Source of the DNA: Amoeboaphelidium protococcarum
Lineage: Eukaryota; Aphelidiomycota; Aphelidea
Assembly: GCA_023515745.1 (NCBI GenBank)
Contig: JALECJ010000256.1
Location: 1 to 64,000, forward strand
Direction: 5' to 3'
Length of the DNA: 64,000 nt
In this document: piece by piece, positions 24,772 to 36,206 of the stretch
Layout of the letters: each line of letters opens with the position of its first letter
How positions within the stretch are numbered: position 1 is the first letter of the stretch
Program-made: the position numbers and the translations under genes
Notes under the pieces: model-generated
Seen by the model: the letters and a program-made list of their open reading frames with translations, nothing else
Databases searched by the model: none
Told to the model about the DNA's origin: nothing

Positions 24772-26726
24772 TCAATATTATATAAATTAGTAAGAGGAGT
24801 TATTTTGAACTTCCAGCTTCTCAACAAACGTTTTTATGGCGGATTTGAATTTTGACTAGTTTCTACTCTGCGGCGACACTACAGCCGCCTGCTACTCCTG
24901 ATAACTTGTAGGCCCAATCTATTACGCATTACCGTCTGCCGTCTTGCCCTGCTGCAGATTAACGTAAGTGTACCATGCAATAAAAGTCTCTTGACTAAAT
25001 TGGCATTCACTGATCAATATAGACGCGATAGAGGTTGAGTGAGTTTAAGTGAACGCCAACGTCCAATAATTATCTATAAACTCATTCAGAGCACTCATGA
25101 AGGCAAAAGATTACAAAACGGATGGCGAGACGAGCGCTTTAACTATAGGAACTGCCTAACGGAATAGAGCAGCTGGATCAGAAGAACGACCAATAGAAAT
25201 CTAACCATCAACGCTCTAGCGTAAGATACAACCAATCAGGACACTATGAAACTCATCGCGAGGTATTCCTTAAACAAAAGGCTTCAATGCAGAAATGATC
25301 TAGTCATCACCGGATTGTCTGGATAACAAAAGCGAATCCACTACGACCTGCAATTATCCCACAGATTTCCCAATTTTAGAAGATGGTTAAAATCCAGATA
25401 TCATACTCAGAGGACTTTTAATCACGGATGGAGCAGCTACAGATGTAGAGAAACCCGAGGATGACCAGATACTTGCACGCACATTATTAGCAGAGGAATT
25501 TGCCGCATTGCCACTAGAAAAACTATCGCTCTTACTGCTATCAAAGAGCGCGTTGGTGGATAGACCATCCGTGAACTTTCCAAACTCCTCCGATTGCATA
25601 GGTGCATCACATGAGCTGATGGAACGCTCCACAGCGACAAAACCAGGTGCGGTGGGAGATGGTAGGCGCAGCTCCTGTTCACCATGAGCAAAAGTGCATT
25701 TACTACCATACGGACAGAATCCTGTCACAAGCCATTTGTCGCACATTCTGGTCTTAAACTTGTTATTGTAAGGTTTCTACATCTCTGTAAATCTGAGACT
25801 AGATGTGAGCGGAGGCTATGGCGATGACACAGATCTACTTCTAATCAAAGTATTAATGTCCGACGTGGCAGAGTCCAAATTCAACGACGTGGGAAACTGT
25901 TTCGTGATATCAAAGTCATCACTCACTGCAGAAGCTAAAGAAACACGTCTCAACTCAGCCTAGCCATGAGCGAAATGGCAACGAGATCCATATGGACAAT
26001 CACCCTCCAATTCAAATGTGCGACATATCTTAGTCTTGTACAACTTATTGTCCACCAATTTTGCCGGATTGATGTTGGTATTAATCATCGCCGGAAGATT
26101 CTATCGGTAGGCGTGATTCACATCGTTGAAATGACGAATCTAAACACTGGGTTCAAACGGCGAGAACTACACCGGACTCTACTAAGGCATAGTGCTATAT
26201 GCCTACTACATCTTACCGGCATTCCACTTGGCCAAAATATGATCATGGGCTTATGATAGCAACTACTACTCCGTCTCGTGCTTCAACAATCCACAGCACT
26301 CTTCAAGTGAGAGCCACGTTCCACTGACCATCGGCGGTCCCTTGAACTAGCCAACCAAGTACAAAGTGCTCAACGGTTTCCCATTTTCATCATTAGTCAG
26401 CTTAGCATGAAATCCACTATCCAAAGCAACTTGGACTTCATCGATTCCACATGAAATTCTTAATTTATGCATAAGCTCACTACCATACACATAAGGCGAT
26501 CACAACAACAACAACATCAATTATGGATGAAACAGTCAAATAAATCTTACGGCAAATGAGATTGAGGATTGTATGGATCAACTCTAGTAAAGCAGAACCA
26601 CCAGTCAGAGTTTTCCTGCACAAACAGGTATCTAACAGTCGGACGGCCTTGACTATTAATACCATCTTGAGAGTTGATCATATTGTACAAGATGACTCCT
26701 ACGTAACTAATGTCGCTGTGCTCCAT
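24772..26726 (-). CDS. CCCH zinc-finger RNA-binding protein, two widely spaced fingers
   Basis: Two exons joined in frame across a 71-nt GT-AG intron (GTAAGA to GGTAG, about 26479-26549), giving 627 residues. Two tristetraprolin-type C-x8-C-x5-C-x3-H fingers: [20 protein letters not shown], preceded by YKTKI, and [20 protein letters not shown], preceded by FKTRM. These lead-ins are the TTP hallmark that contacts AU-rich RNA. In TTP/Zfs1 the fingers are about 18 residues apart; here over 90 Ser-rich residues separate them. The C-terminal helical half ([20 protein letters not shown]) is unfamiliar. Likely post-transcriptional regulator. Stop TGA 24772-24774. Confidence 0.85.
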
Positions 26727-27290
26727 GTTCTTTCTTGAATAATAATACAAAATTTATAGAACTTTGAGAGCCAAAAAAAGGCTGCAACGATTTGTAAGAA
26801 ATAAATACACAGTATATACAGTGCTTTATTTACGATAACGATCTGGTCAATAGTAACTTTCGTACCAACAATAACAACAAACACAAGTTTCAAGATCGGG
26901 GAGGGATAGGAGACGAAACGTTGTCAGGCCGCGCGTGACTTGTCCATGGAAACATTATCGTCATACGAAACAACACTTTATTATCCCTTCAATACCGTTT
27001 CAGATCGAAAAAATCTTAAAACCACGCGCTCACTATAATTTTAGTTCAAGTTTAAGTAGTAGCTGTTGAAATACTATCATACTTTGACAAACTCTAATCA
27101 GTAGTTAGAAAGCTACCATCGTCCAGCACTCGTCGGTTGGCAAGCATCACACTGATGATCAAACAAACGCTTGCACCTCAAGTAAACCGTTCGGCATTAA
27201 CAATTATCATCTCCTTGGTTTTCTATTTTACTTTTCAAACATTACTGTAAGATAGTGCGACAACTATATCAATTCGATACAAGTGGTGAA
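26727..27290. other. Divergent promoter region
   Basis: Between the CCCH gene (minus) and the SNARE gene (plus). Contains a GC-richer patch at about 26900-26960; otherwise AT-rich. No gene supported. Confidence 0.45.
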
Positions 27291-28184
27291 ATGACTACGC
27301 TTAGGGATGCTGTCAAGCGATTGTAGATCATCTACAATGAATGCAATCCGCAATCCAAAGAGAGAAGATAACAGGAGTAAAACATGGATGAATTTACGAA
27401 ACTGAAGAAATTGCTGCATCAGGATGTGAAACAAGTCCGAATCATGTTGAAGGAGAGAGAAGAGCTTCTTAATACAAAGCCCGGATCGAAGGATGCAGCA
27501 GAGGCATCTCACAGGATCAGAGCAAGAATCAAGCAGATTAAAGAGGACGCTATGAAGTTCTAAACTGTGTAGAAGTAGGAGGAGAAGAAGATCTTGAAGA
27601 AGGGCGAGAACACGAAAGGCAAAGATCAAACTGGTCAATCACCTTAGGAGATTGTCAAGCAGCGTGAGGAGACTGTCTAGCTGGTATTGAAGCACATTGA
27701 AGAAATTGAGACGATGGAGAAGAAGCGATACACTGATAAAACATCTGCAGATCGGGCTGCATTGTTTGATGGTGCCGCATCCGCTAAACTCGATTTTGTG
27801 GCTTTTGATAGTAAGCCTGCTGGAAAGGCTGCGTTCTAAACCAATCTGCCAGATATTGACGACGATCCAGAAGTTGGAGCCGGTCTGCAGTTGCTGCAGG
27901 AGAATAATAGAGCCATTGATTAGGATCTTGACACTATCCGGTAGAATGTGGGCGTGCTCAAAGAGATTGCCATCAACATGGACTAGGAAATTCAGAAGTA
28001 AAACGCCATGCTTGATGTCATTGATACTAAAGTTGATAAGGCGCAAGTCCATCTTGATAAGGTGAATATGAAAATGAAATAGGCTCTGGATGGCGTGATG
28101 AAGGGAGATAAGTTTTTAGTTAACTGTATTCTATTGTGTGTGCTACTGAGTTTGGCCGGTTTCATTGCAAGTTACTACCTATGA
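27291..28184 (+). CDS. Qc-SNARE, SYP7-like
   Basis: 297-residue tail-anchored SNARE. N-terminal helical region (about 1-130) is Lys/Glu-rich. The SNARE motif at about 205-268 (QLLQENNRAIDQDLDTIRQN, VLKEIAINMDQEIQKQNAML, VIDTKVDKAQVHL) has the central Gln of a Q-SNARE (DQEIQKQ). C-terminal membrane anchor LVNCILLCVLLSLAGFIASY. The long N-terminal linker resembles SYP71-73 Qc-SNAREs of plants and protists more than fungal Qc types. That assignment needs a tree. Stop TGA 28182, only 57 nt from the stop of the convergent Dph7 gene. Confidence 0.85.
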
Positions 28185-28240
28185 TGATGAAGTTTAGATT
28201 GAATAGATATTGATTTATTTTTACACGTTCCATCTGTCGT

Positions 28241-29224
28241 TCAATCTTCTAAGGAGCATTCCCATAACTATATCGAATGGTCATAAAAGGAACAAGTTAC
28301 AATCAGTGCCTATTAGCTGCTAATTTGTCGAATGATTTTCTGACCGTATGCGATCGACTAATGCCCATTATACGCCATTTTTACGCACTAGTTCTCTATA
28401 TTAACCACTTTGAAACCTTCATACATGCATGCACATAGAATCAAATGCAAATTATAATCAAAAAAGTCGATTCGCCATACTCCGCCTCCAATCTATATTG
28501 TCTACCTTACACTAAGATCACACTTGTTCCAAATTTTACAAGTTTCATCATAGCTCCCAGTGAGGACTATGGATGAATCTGAAGGATGAAAGGTTATGGC
28601 TGTGACGCCCGCATCATGAGATCTACGATTATGTGTTATCTAAAATGACATTTAAGATGTATCAATCCGACAGAACGCACAATCATCTCCACCAGAGTAA
28701 AGTATTTGAGGATCGCGATGATCAATATTACAAATCCAAGCTTCAAATTGATGAACCTTCTTTTGATCTTCAATAGCAAGCTGGGAATCGCGTTCTTTAA
28801 GCAATACGATATCTCCATTTGACAATGAAACTGCCATTAGATCTTGGCATACGCTCATCGATAGACATAAAGCATTTTCAGCAATAATCTGGCGCTTGAT
28901 AAAGGTCAACTCTCCAGTTTCCTGGCATTGATCAAATAAAGATATTCCTCCTTTAGCATCGCATACGTAGAATTACGAATCATCAACCAGTTCTATACCC
29001 AGTATAGCTCCAAAGTATTCATCATTTTCAACAGTATGGCACAATAAAAGCTTCTTACCGCTCTCTGACAACCGATATACAAGCAAGCGACCTTTACGCG
29101 TATAAATATCGTGTTGAGTGTTATTATCGACTTGATATGTCCCACAGATTATAAAATTACGCGTCGCGACAATACAGTCTGCACTATAGAAAGTATCTTA
29201 AGAATCAAGTGTAGAATAATGCAT
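28241..29224 (-). CDS. DPH7: Diphthine methyltransferase, WD40 protein Dph7
   Basis: Demethylates methylated diphthine so that the final amidation step of diphthamide synthesis on eEF2 can proceed. 327 residues. The start MHYSTLDSQDTFYSADCIV and FIICGTYQV match the Dph7 N-terminus (TEYSAD... GTYQL). WD repeats follow, with LYSGGDDCAF, HDAGVTAITFHPSD and the signature LTGSYDETCKIWN. An in-frame TGA lies just upstream of the ATG, so the start is firm. That upstream TGA and ATG share the sequence TGATG with the end of the transporter gene on the same strand. Stop TGA 28241-28243. Confidence 0.88.
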
Positions 29225-30375
29225 CAGTTTTAATGTTATTATTCACGCGTAGAATATTATTTAGATTGACTTGATAGATCTTTCGATTAGTCGTTACTTT
29301 ATTCAGATGAAAAGTTGCCAACATGAAGCCTGATTTGCGACTCAAGGGGAACATTACTGGTATCAAGTTCCCCATTAGCCGCTACATGTTAATATTACTA
29401 TCGCTATTTGTCACTGGGATCTCCAGAGACTTTAAGATAAGCATACGCCGCACTTCCGGCAATGACAAAAATAATTCCAGCCATTCTTCCAGCCGTAATG
29501 ACATCATTAAACACCATAACGGCGAGAATTGTCTGCAAAACTCCGCGAAGAGCACTTGACACCATGTGCGTGAGTGGAGATGTCAGTTTAATTTACAAGA
29601 ACCCACTTAGATTAAGAAGAGTGCCGACAATACCAGTGACAATGGTACCATGCACCAGAATATTAAAACTAGGGATGGAGGCATAACTGTCAATCTCGCT
29701 TGTAAATACGAATATAATTGGCGCCAATGCAAGTGAAGATAAGAAATTATTGTACCAAACCAATTTCAGCGTATCACCCTTGACAACTTCCACGGCCCCT
29801 TTAATTATAATGGCATGAGCTGCAGTGGTGATACTCGATAATACTCCAAAGAGAACACCAAGAAATTGGCTACTAACGAGCGAAACTTCGCTACGAGCCT
29901 ATGCCACGTCCAGCTAAATAGTCCCCAGTAGGAATCCCAAGCATATTACGCCACAGCATATTAACACATTTTTAGACGCGGTCTTTTACAAATAAAATTT
30001 CTCAAATAGCACTGTGAACGGCAGGATGAGTGATCGAGCAACTTGATACACGCTAGCGTCAATGTATTTTAGACATAGAGTATTCAATGAAAGTCCTACA
30101 ACATTTATCGCAATCAGAGGATACAACTTTTTAATTATTCCAATATCAAGGATTGACGTTCCCAAATTAATAATTCTTGTAAGGTGCAGAATGAGCATCA
30201 TCAAAGCAGCGAAAATTAGTTGTAGTTCGAGCACTGTCAGAGGTAGATCGGGGAGGTTGTTGAGCATCAGTTTATTCGCAATCACCATCGAAATTGAGGT
30301 GATTATATAAAACAGAATAGCTCCACATACCTTGAGCTAATCCTTTGAAACTGCATACTACTGATACTAAGACAT
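29224..30375 (-). CDS. GDP-fucose-transporter-like nucleotide-sugar transporter (SLC35C type)
   Basis: Drug/metabolite-transporter superfamily antiporter that likely moves a nucleotide sugar into the Golgi or ER. 383 residues; about ten hydrophobic helices from LKVCGAILFYIITSISMVIA through IIFVIAGSAAYAYLKV. Family marks: SISMVIANKLML in helix 1, SSQFLGVLFGVLSSITTAAH, KLVWYNNFLSSLALAP. The best start is ATG 30375 (MSQYQQYAVSKDQ), which keeps the whole core in one frame without an intron. The Gln/Ser-rich tail ends at TGA 29224-29226, overlapping the Dph7 ATG by one base. GDP-fucose is inferred from similarity; substrate not proven. Confidence 0.83.
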
Positions 30376-30566
30376 TACGCTTTAAATGTACATACGGGCT
30401 CAAATTGATAACAGTAATACTAACGGTTACGATCAAACGCGCGCGAGTAAATTCTGGAAAGACCAAGAAGAAAATCGATGAAAAGCTATTCGGCAGATCA
30501 TCATCCCGTTGTGATTCTCTCCTTCTTTTCATCACAAAAACTATATTTGCATCACTATTTTACAAA

Positions 30567-31031
30567 ATGGCCAGCTCATCGTGGATTGACGCGGAAAATA
30601 TTGAGAATAATTAGACTATTGAAATGGGATGGGCTATCAAAGCGTCCATCCATGCCGAGACGTACATTAGTCTGCTGAAGAGTAATGGCGATAATTCTGA
30701 AATGCGATTGACTCCTCATGATGATATGCTGTACGAGTCGTTCAAGTCTGATTTCCCTGAGCTGCACAGCACTGATGTCTTGTAGAATATCAGCGAAGAT
30801 AATCATCTGAAGAGTCCGCAGATGAAAGAGCGCTGGCGAAATTGGTGTATGAAGTATGAGAAGAATGTTGAAGATTACAATTTCGGCACATTGCTGCGCG
30901 TTAACGCCCGTGATCCTAAATCTAATACGCTGGCTGATTATGAACAAGACACTTCAGTGTTGGTGACTCGCGTATAATTTTATGCTATCGAAATTGCTCG
31001 CAATAGACTTGGATTGAACAATGTGGCATGA
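30567..31031 (+). CDS. PBDC1 family protein
   Basis: 154-residue small conserved protein (human PBDC1/CXorf26, yeast YPL225W), recently linked to eEF1A folding. The whole length matches: WAIKASIHAETYISLLKS, RLTPHDDMLYESFKSDFPEL, LKSPQMKERWRNWC, VEDYNFGTLLRVNARDP, LVTRVQFYAIEIARNRLGLN. Intronless; stop TGA 31029. It shares a divergent spacer of about 190 bp with the transporter gene. Confidence 0.92.
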
Positions 31032-31107
31032 TTTAATGATATAAATGAATTTTTTATAAATGTTCAAGTCATAGTTTTCTAATCAATTAGTATTTGCGGA
31101 GAGTATA

Positions 31108-31833
31108 TCATTGAAATAGCTCTTGAAACTCTCCATTTTCAATCATCTCCTTGCAGATATCAAGTCCACCGACAAACTCACCATTAACATACAGTTGAGG
31201 ATAAGTAGGCCAGCTGGAGTACTCTTTCAATCCTTGGCGAACTTATTCATCTTCCAGAATGTCAAAAGTGGATAGTTGAGATTTATATTCGTGTGGCAGA
31301 TTAGAGTTTAGTAGAGAGATAATGGTACGGGAGAAGCCACACTTTGGAACATCAGGATTTCCCTTCATGAATAATACCACCTTTGACTAGCTGGTAAGGC
31401 GCTTCAATTTATCCGGCAGTGGTTCTTCAGACAGTGTTGAAGTAGAAACGCCAGATTGCTCAGCGACCAAACCAACTGAAAGTAGTGCCTTTTCTACACT
31501 CTATTGCAGCTACTAAGGAGAGTATCCAACGACAGAGTCAATTTTAGCCAAGGAACCAGACGCGTTAATCTTGCCAATGACAACTGTAGGCACTAACTCA
31601 ACACCAAACTAAAGTGTCAAATCCTCAGCTTCCTCGGCATCAATAACCAATGCTTTCACTCTACCAGGATACTTTTCTTCCGATACGCGTAATACCTCCA
31701 TCATCAACTTTGACTCGTCTGCCCACTCTGCATGAAACATTGCAAGGATAATCTGAGCCGATCCTGCCTCTGATAGCGCTTACTTATACTATGAAAGACT
31801 TTTAATAATTGTACCTGCAGTATAATTTGTCAT
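31108..31833 (-). CDS. Monothiol glutaredoxin Grx3/4 (PICOT type)
   Basis: Cytosolic/nuclear iron-sulfur carrier in iron regulation. 241 residues: N-terminal thioredoxin-like domain (about 1-110), short linker, then a glutaredoxin domain with active site KCGFS ([20 protein letters not shown]), [19 protein letters not shown]. In Grx3/4 the thioredoxin domain usually has a WAxxC motif; here it reads EWADESKLM, with Ser in place of Cys, so this domain is probably structural only. One glutaredoxin domain as in fungi (animals have two). Stop TGA 31108-31110. Confidence 0.92.
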
Positions 31834-32005
31834 TTTGGATTAAACTCGATGCCAATTTAAATAATCAGTTGAGGTAGATGAAAGAAAATCGCCGTATTGA
31901 GAGTAAAAAAGGAAGAGGCCCCTCTTCATTCATTCGTACTTTTTTCATCATCATTTTGATCCGATTTCTCAATAGCGATATTATAATTGTCACGTCATCA
32001 TCAGT

Positions 32006-32896
32006 ATGAGAGATAAAATGCCTTAAGCTCCGGAGACTATTCTGTTACTCCATGCCATTGCTTAATATACATAGAATATATGCGATCAATAATAGATTGA
32101 TAGAAAGATTACCAACTCGGCTGTGGGTGGACTGTAGAAATTGATTGATTAGCTGGAATTAGGTACTGATTAGAGTGTGACTGACGAGCATAGCATTGAA
32201 TTTATCTAATATTGTTAGAAGCTTGGAAATTCTATGAGCATATCTGCGCCCGTGCTTCCGCTTTTGGAATAGAATCGATTATGCATTCCAGACGAGAAGG
32301 TTATGGAATAGCTGAAGACCAACATTAATGAAGGTTGTTACCGTCAGTACAGCAAGCGCGTTATGAAATAGCCTACCACGACTTCCGTCAATGGTGCGGA
32401 TGAAAGCCAGGAAACTAAAGCGGTTCATCCAGAAGTGTCAGAGTATCTCAATGCTGCAAAGGCTGCTGCTATACAACGGAATGAAATGGCGCTTGAAAAT
32501 AATCAGCAGCATCCCAGCGGATCTAGCAGAGTAGCGACCAGATCAGCTAGAACTGCAGCCATTAAAGAAGAATATTTTGAAAGCAGCTGCGTTGTTGATT
32601 ATCCCAATTTGGAAGAGTTCACCGCTCTGGATGAAGATTCTGAAGTGGCCGGAGATGCATCTTCTAATGCACTGGTGCAGGGAGTCAGGTAGAGAATCGA
32701 AGAGCTGGAAGAATTTATCGCTGGTAGTCATCGCGATGCACTGCTCGGCGCCAAACGGCAGAAGATCAAACGGGAGAGGGATGAGTTGTACGCTCTGTTG
32801 CAACGAGTGAAGAGCATTGAAGATCTCGTCTCGCGTATTGAAAAAGACGATCCTCAGCTGGCCAAGAAGTATTTTGCCGTGTACATTGGACATTGA
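32006..32896 (+). CDS. Hypothetical coiled-coil protein
   Basis: 296-codon ORF (MRDKMPQAPETILLLHAIAQ) to TGA 32894. It has an N-terminal helical region, a Ser/Gln/Arg-rich middle (VATRSARTAAIKEEYF) and a C-terminal coiled coil (RQRIEELEEFIAGSHRDALL, KIKRERDELYALLQRVKSIE). A second ATG lies four codons downstream. It shares an upstream region with the glutaredoxin gene. I do not recognise the family; the shape would fit a kinetochore, chromatin or mediator-like subunit, but that is only a guess. Confidence 0.65.
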
Positions 32897-33000
32897 TTAC
32901 TAACAGTGATATGTTTTTGATAATTTTATATAATATAAAGAGATTAATAACGCTAATAATGTACACGAGAATATTTTTATTTTATTGGTGACATCATAAA

Positions 33001-33370
33001 TCAACCACCGTGAAGAGTGCTGATGAATAATATCGTGTCATTGTCGGCAATTTCATAATCAGTCGTGTCCAAGAGCTCCCAATCCACATCATTTACAAGC
33101 ACAAGTACTCCAGGTCGCACGGTGTCTTTGAGCATAAATAATTAAGTGCTGGCATCTTTAGCCACCATGTAAGTATCTCGCAGATATGGTAATAAATCTT
33201 TCATTTTCACAATTTTATCAGGCAAAGTCACGTCAATTGAACGTTGATCATTAAATAGCATCTCCATTCCACCACTACATAGACTAAAAATTAATTAAAA
33301 TTATTAATTAAGATTCTATATGAATACATTCTCACCTGAATTCAACGGTAATAGATTTACTCACAGTCAT
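33001..33370 (-). CDS. URM1: Ubiquitin-related modifier Urm1
   Basis: Sulfur carrier for tRNA wobble-uridine thiolation and a protein modifier. Two exons with a 52-nt intron (33284-33335, GTGAGA to TTTTTAG), 105 residues: [11 protein letters not shown], then [48 protein letters not shown]. It ends in the obligatory C-terminal Gly-Gly, directly followed by TGA. Normal length. It diverges from the SANT gene across about 140 bp. Confidence 0.95.
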
Positions 33371-33511
33371 TCCACAACTATTTAGATTTCGCGTTTATCG
33401 TTTCTTCTGTTTTTCAATCGTTTCAACACTAAAGAACTATCTATCTGTAAGGGGAGAACCAACCTCTCTAAGCTTATCATAAAGAGAAAATATCTGATAT
33501 TAGTGCAAGCC

Positions 33512-35281
33512 ATGTAGTAGAACAATGATATTAATAGGTTATAAAATAAGTAATTAGCTCTGCCTGTTCATTTATTGAATAAATTGAATCCTTAGGTGAA
33601 GAGTTCGTTCTTAGTTCCGAAGGTGTCACGACAATAGCTGCCCGCTAGAAGATAGTCGAATGCTGCAGGCTGCTCAACGGTTATCAATAATGATGTATCG
33701 ATAGTACCGTCTTCTAATAAATCGGAAATGCGATATTAGCCTCGCGATCCTGTTTCTATGGGAAATGATGTGGAGAGTGTTGTTAAATCGAATATATCAG
33801 CCAGGATGTTGCAGTTGACTTCATCCTCTCCCGCCGCTACTGTTCCACCGTCAGTCACTGAAATCGCTTCCCTTGAAACGTCGCCTTATCACTCTAACAA
33901 GGAGAATCAACACGATAGTTTACATGATGGTGATGGTCATGGTGGTGGTAGTAAATCAAACATTTAGCCCATTTAATTGACGAAGAAGCCTTTAAAGAGA
34001 TTGTCTGGTGAACGCGTGGTTGGGAAATCCAAAAAGTCTAATCAACCTGCTAGTGTGTCATAGCGCAAGAGCATTAGGAAGAAGACCTAGTAAAAGTATT
34101 CATTGTCATCTGATAGCGACTTTGAATCAATGGTGAAAAGTCGCAAGTCTGGTCAATCATCTGTGCAGAATTCATCAGTGAAGAGCAAGAGTAAGAGCAG
34201 GAAATCATCTGACTATATTAAATCGCTGATCAAAACGGTGTCTTCATCACTGAACAATTAAACTCCTCGCAAGCGCACTATAAACTCGGATCCAAATGAT
34301 GACTATTTCGATGCTCATCCTGAAGAGTAAACTATTGTTATAAAGGCTGTTGATTCTAAGCCAGTGTGTCCGTAATGGTCTGTCGCTGAAACAAAACTAT
34401 TGATGGATCTAGTTTTTAGACACAGGCAGTAGCTGAAGCAGGAAGACTTTTGGGATTTAATATCTGCCGACATGGGATCCAGATCTGCAGAAGAGTGTCT
34501 TATTAAGTACTAGGCGCTCTTTGATGATTCTCCTCAGGCTAAACGACTATCTGGTGGCAAGCGCAATTCTCTGCTAAAGTTGGTCCATGGCTCCGATAGT
34601 GATGATGATAGACCTTAAAACATCAACGGCATTGATAAGGAGAAGGATTAAAGTCCTACTGGTAACATGCCCAAAGAGCCTTAAGTGTTTCAGCCTATGG
34701 AGATTACAGCCAGGAAGGGCACTTTAGCTAGAAAGCGTCAGCTGAGACAGCTCATAGAGCAACGAAAAGTGCTTCAACAATTGCCTGACAATGATTACTT
34801 TGCAGACGGAAAAGATGGCAATACTATGGACGCCGCTGCATTATAAACTCCTGCTAGATAGTGCTATCTCAAAACTTCATTCACCCCTCTTTCTGCAAAG
34901 TTTGGTGATAATGATAATGATGCAAGTCCTGGTATATTGAGATCATTTGACCCGTAAGAGATTGACGCGTATGTTCATAATTTAAGAAATGCCAAAAAGA
35001 AGTAGGGTGCCAATGGTAGAGTTATTGATGATGATACCACTCAAGTATCGCTTAATGCATCAATAAGACGAGAGTTGAAGCAAGTATCGTATAAAGGAGA
35101 CAAAATAGTCTAAAAATTTGTAAATGAAGTTCTCAATGGGCGAAAGACGGTCTTTGTAAATCAGTTTGATCATCAGGGAGACGATGAAGAACGCTCAGAT
35201 TCTGAGAATATAGATCACAACTTATAACAAAATCATGATGGAAATAGCTAGACATTGGATTCTCTGTAGTATTATGAATGA
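33512..35281 (+). CDS. SANT/Myb-domain protein, Mis18BP1/KNL2-like
   Basis: 589-residue, Ser/Lys-rich, mostly disordered nuclear-type protein. A single SANT/Myb domain at about 290-345 (CPQWSVAETKLLMDLVFRHR, FWDLISADMGSRSAEECLIK) has the W...GSRSAEEC pattern typical of Mis18-binding protein 1/KNL2, which loads CENP-A at centromeres. The conserved-looking tail (SPGILRSFDPQEIDAYVHNL) may also fit. TFIIIB Bdp1 was considered, but its extended SANT signature is absent. Start ATG 33512 gives MQQNNDINRLQNKQL. No intron; stop TGA 35279. Confidence 0.55.
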
Positions 35282-35397
35282 AAATGATGAATAATTAAGA
35301 AAAGTCTCATGTTTATATCATTATTGCCGGCTTTAGATTCACTCGGTTAATTCGGTGGCTGATCTTCTAATCTCTCAATGACAGCGATTGTTTGAAA

Positions 35398-36123
35398 ATG
35401 ACGAAATAGTAATTGGTAGTTGGTGTGTTAGCTCTATAAGGTGCTTATAAAGAACACTTTGATCTAGTTACGTAAATCGCTTTGGAACTAAAAGAATCTT
35501 CTAACCATCATGTAGAAATAATTCCCAAGTTTATCAGAACTGCTGCAGATGTCTTCCGCCATGGATAACTGCTTTTAGATGGACTGATTCTAGGTGGTGG
35601 AGAGTCTACTACCATGCGCATTGTATCTCACCATGACAATCAAGATCTAATTGAAGTTCTGAGACTGGCAATAAGGGAACATAAATTGCCCGTTCTGGGC
35701 ACATGTGCTGGTTTGATTTTGCTCTCGGATTAAATTCTGGATGATAGTAGTAATAATGGTCAGATTGGAGATCATGATAAGTAATCTATTGGTGGATTAG
35801 ATGTTCAGGTGCGTAGGAATTTTTATGGCCCTTAAAAGTATTCATTCATGGGAGAAATAGAGCTATGTGACCGGGATGCCACCACACAAGCTGCGACAGA
35901 GGTGATACGATGCGCGTTTATCCGTGCTCCGGGAATCATAAGAGTTAATGCTGATAAGGTTAAAGTTCTCGCAACTATCAAAGATAGTAATGGAATTGAT
36001 TAGCCGGTTGCGGTGTAGTAAGACAATCTGATCGGCCTAACTTTCCACCCGGAGCTAACCAAATAAGCGATATTTCATCGTCGCTTTATCGATTTGTTAC
36101 TACAACAAAGTGACGCGCACTGA
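35398..36123 (+). CDS. Pyridoxal 5'-phosphate synthase glutaminase subunit PdxT/Sno
   Basis: Class I glutamine amidotransferase that feeds ammonia to Pdx1/Snz in deoxyxylulose-5-phosphate-independent vitamin B6 synthesis. 241 residues: VGVLALQGAYKEHFD, LILGGGESTTM, nucleophile GTCAGLILLS, RNFYGPQKYSF, FIRAPGII and catalytic LTFHPELT (His/Glu). All catalytic residues are present. This pathway occurs in fungi and plants, not in animals. Intronless; stop TGA 36121. Confidence 0.95.
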
Positions 36124-36206
36124 TCGTCTCATTTCACAAAGATTTCAGAAGGTGTTGAAATATATTGTAGTTGTTCGCCTAAAATATATATAACATTTTT
36201 TAAGAA

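Noticed and set aside
27264-28052. Two minus-strand Leu-rich ORFs
   Set aside because: Antisense shadows of the Qc-SNARE gene; Leu runs mirror the Lys/Gln/Glu-rich coding strand.
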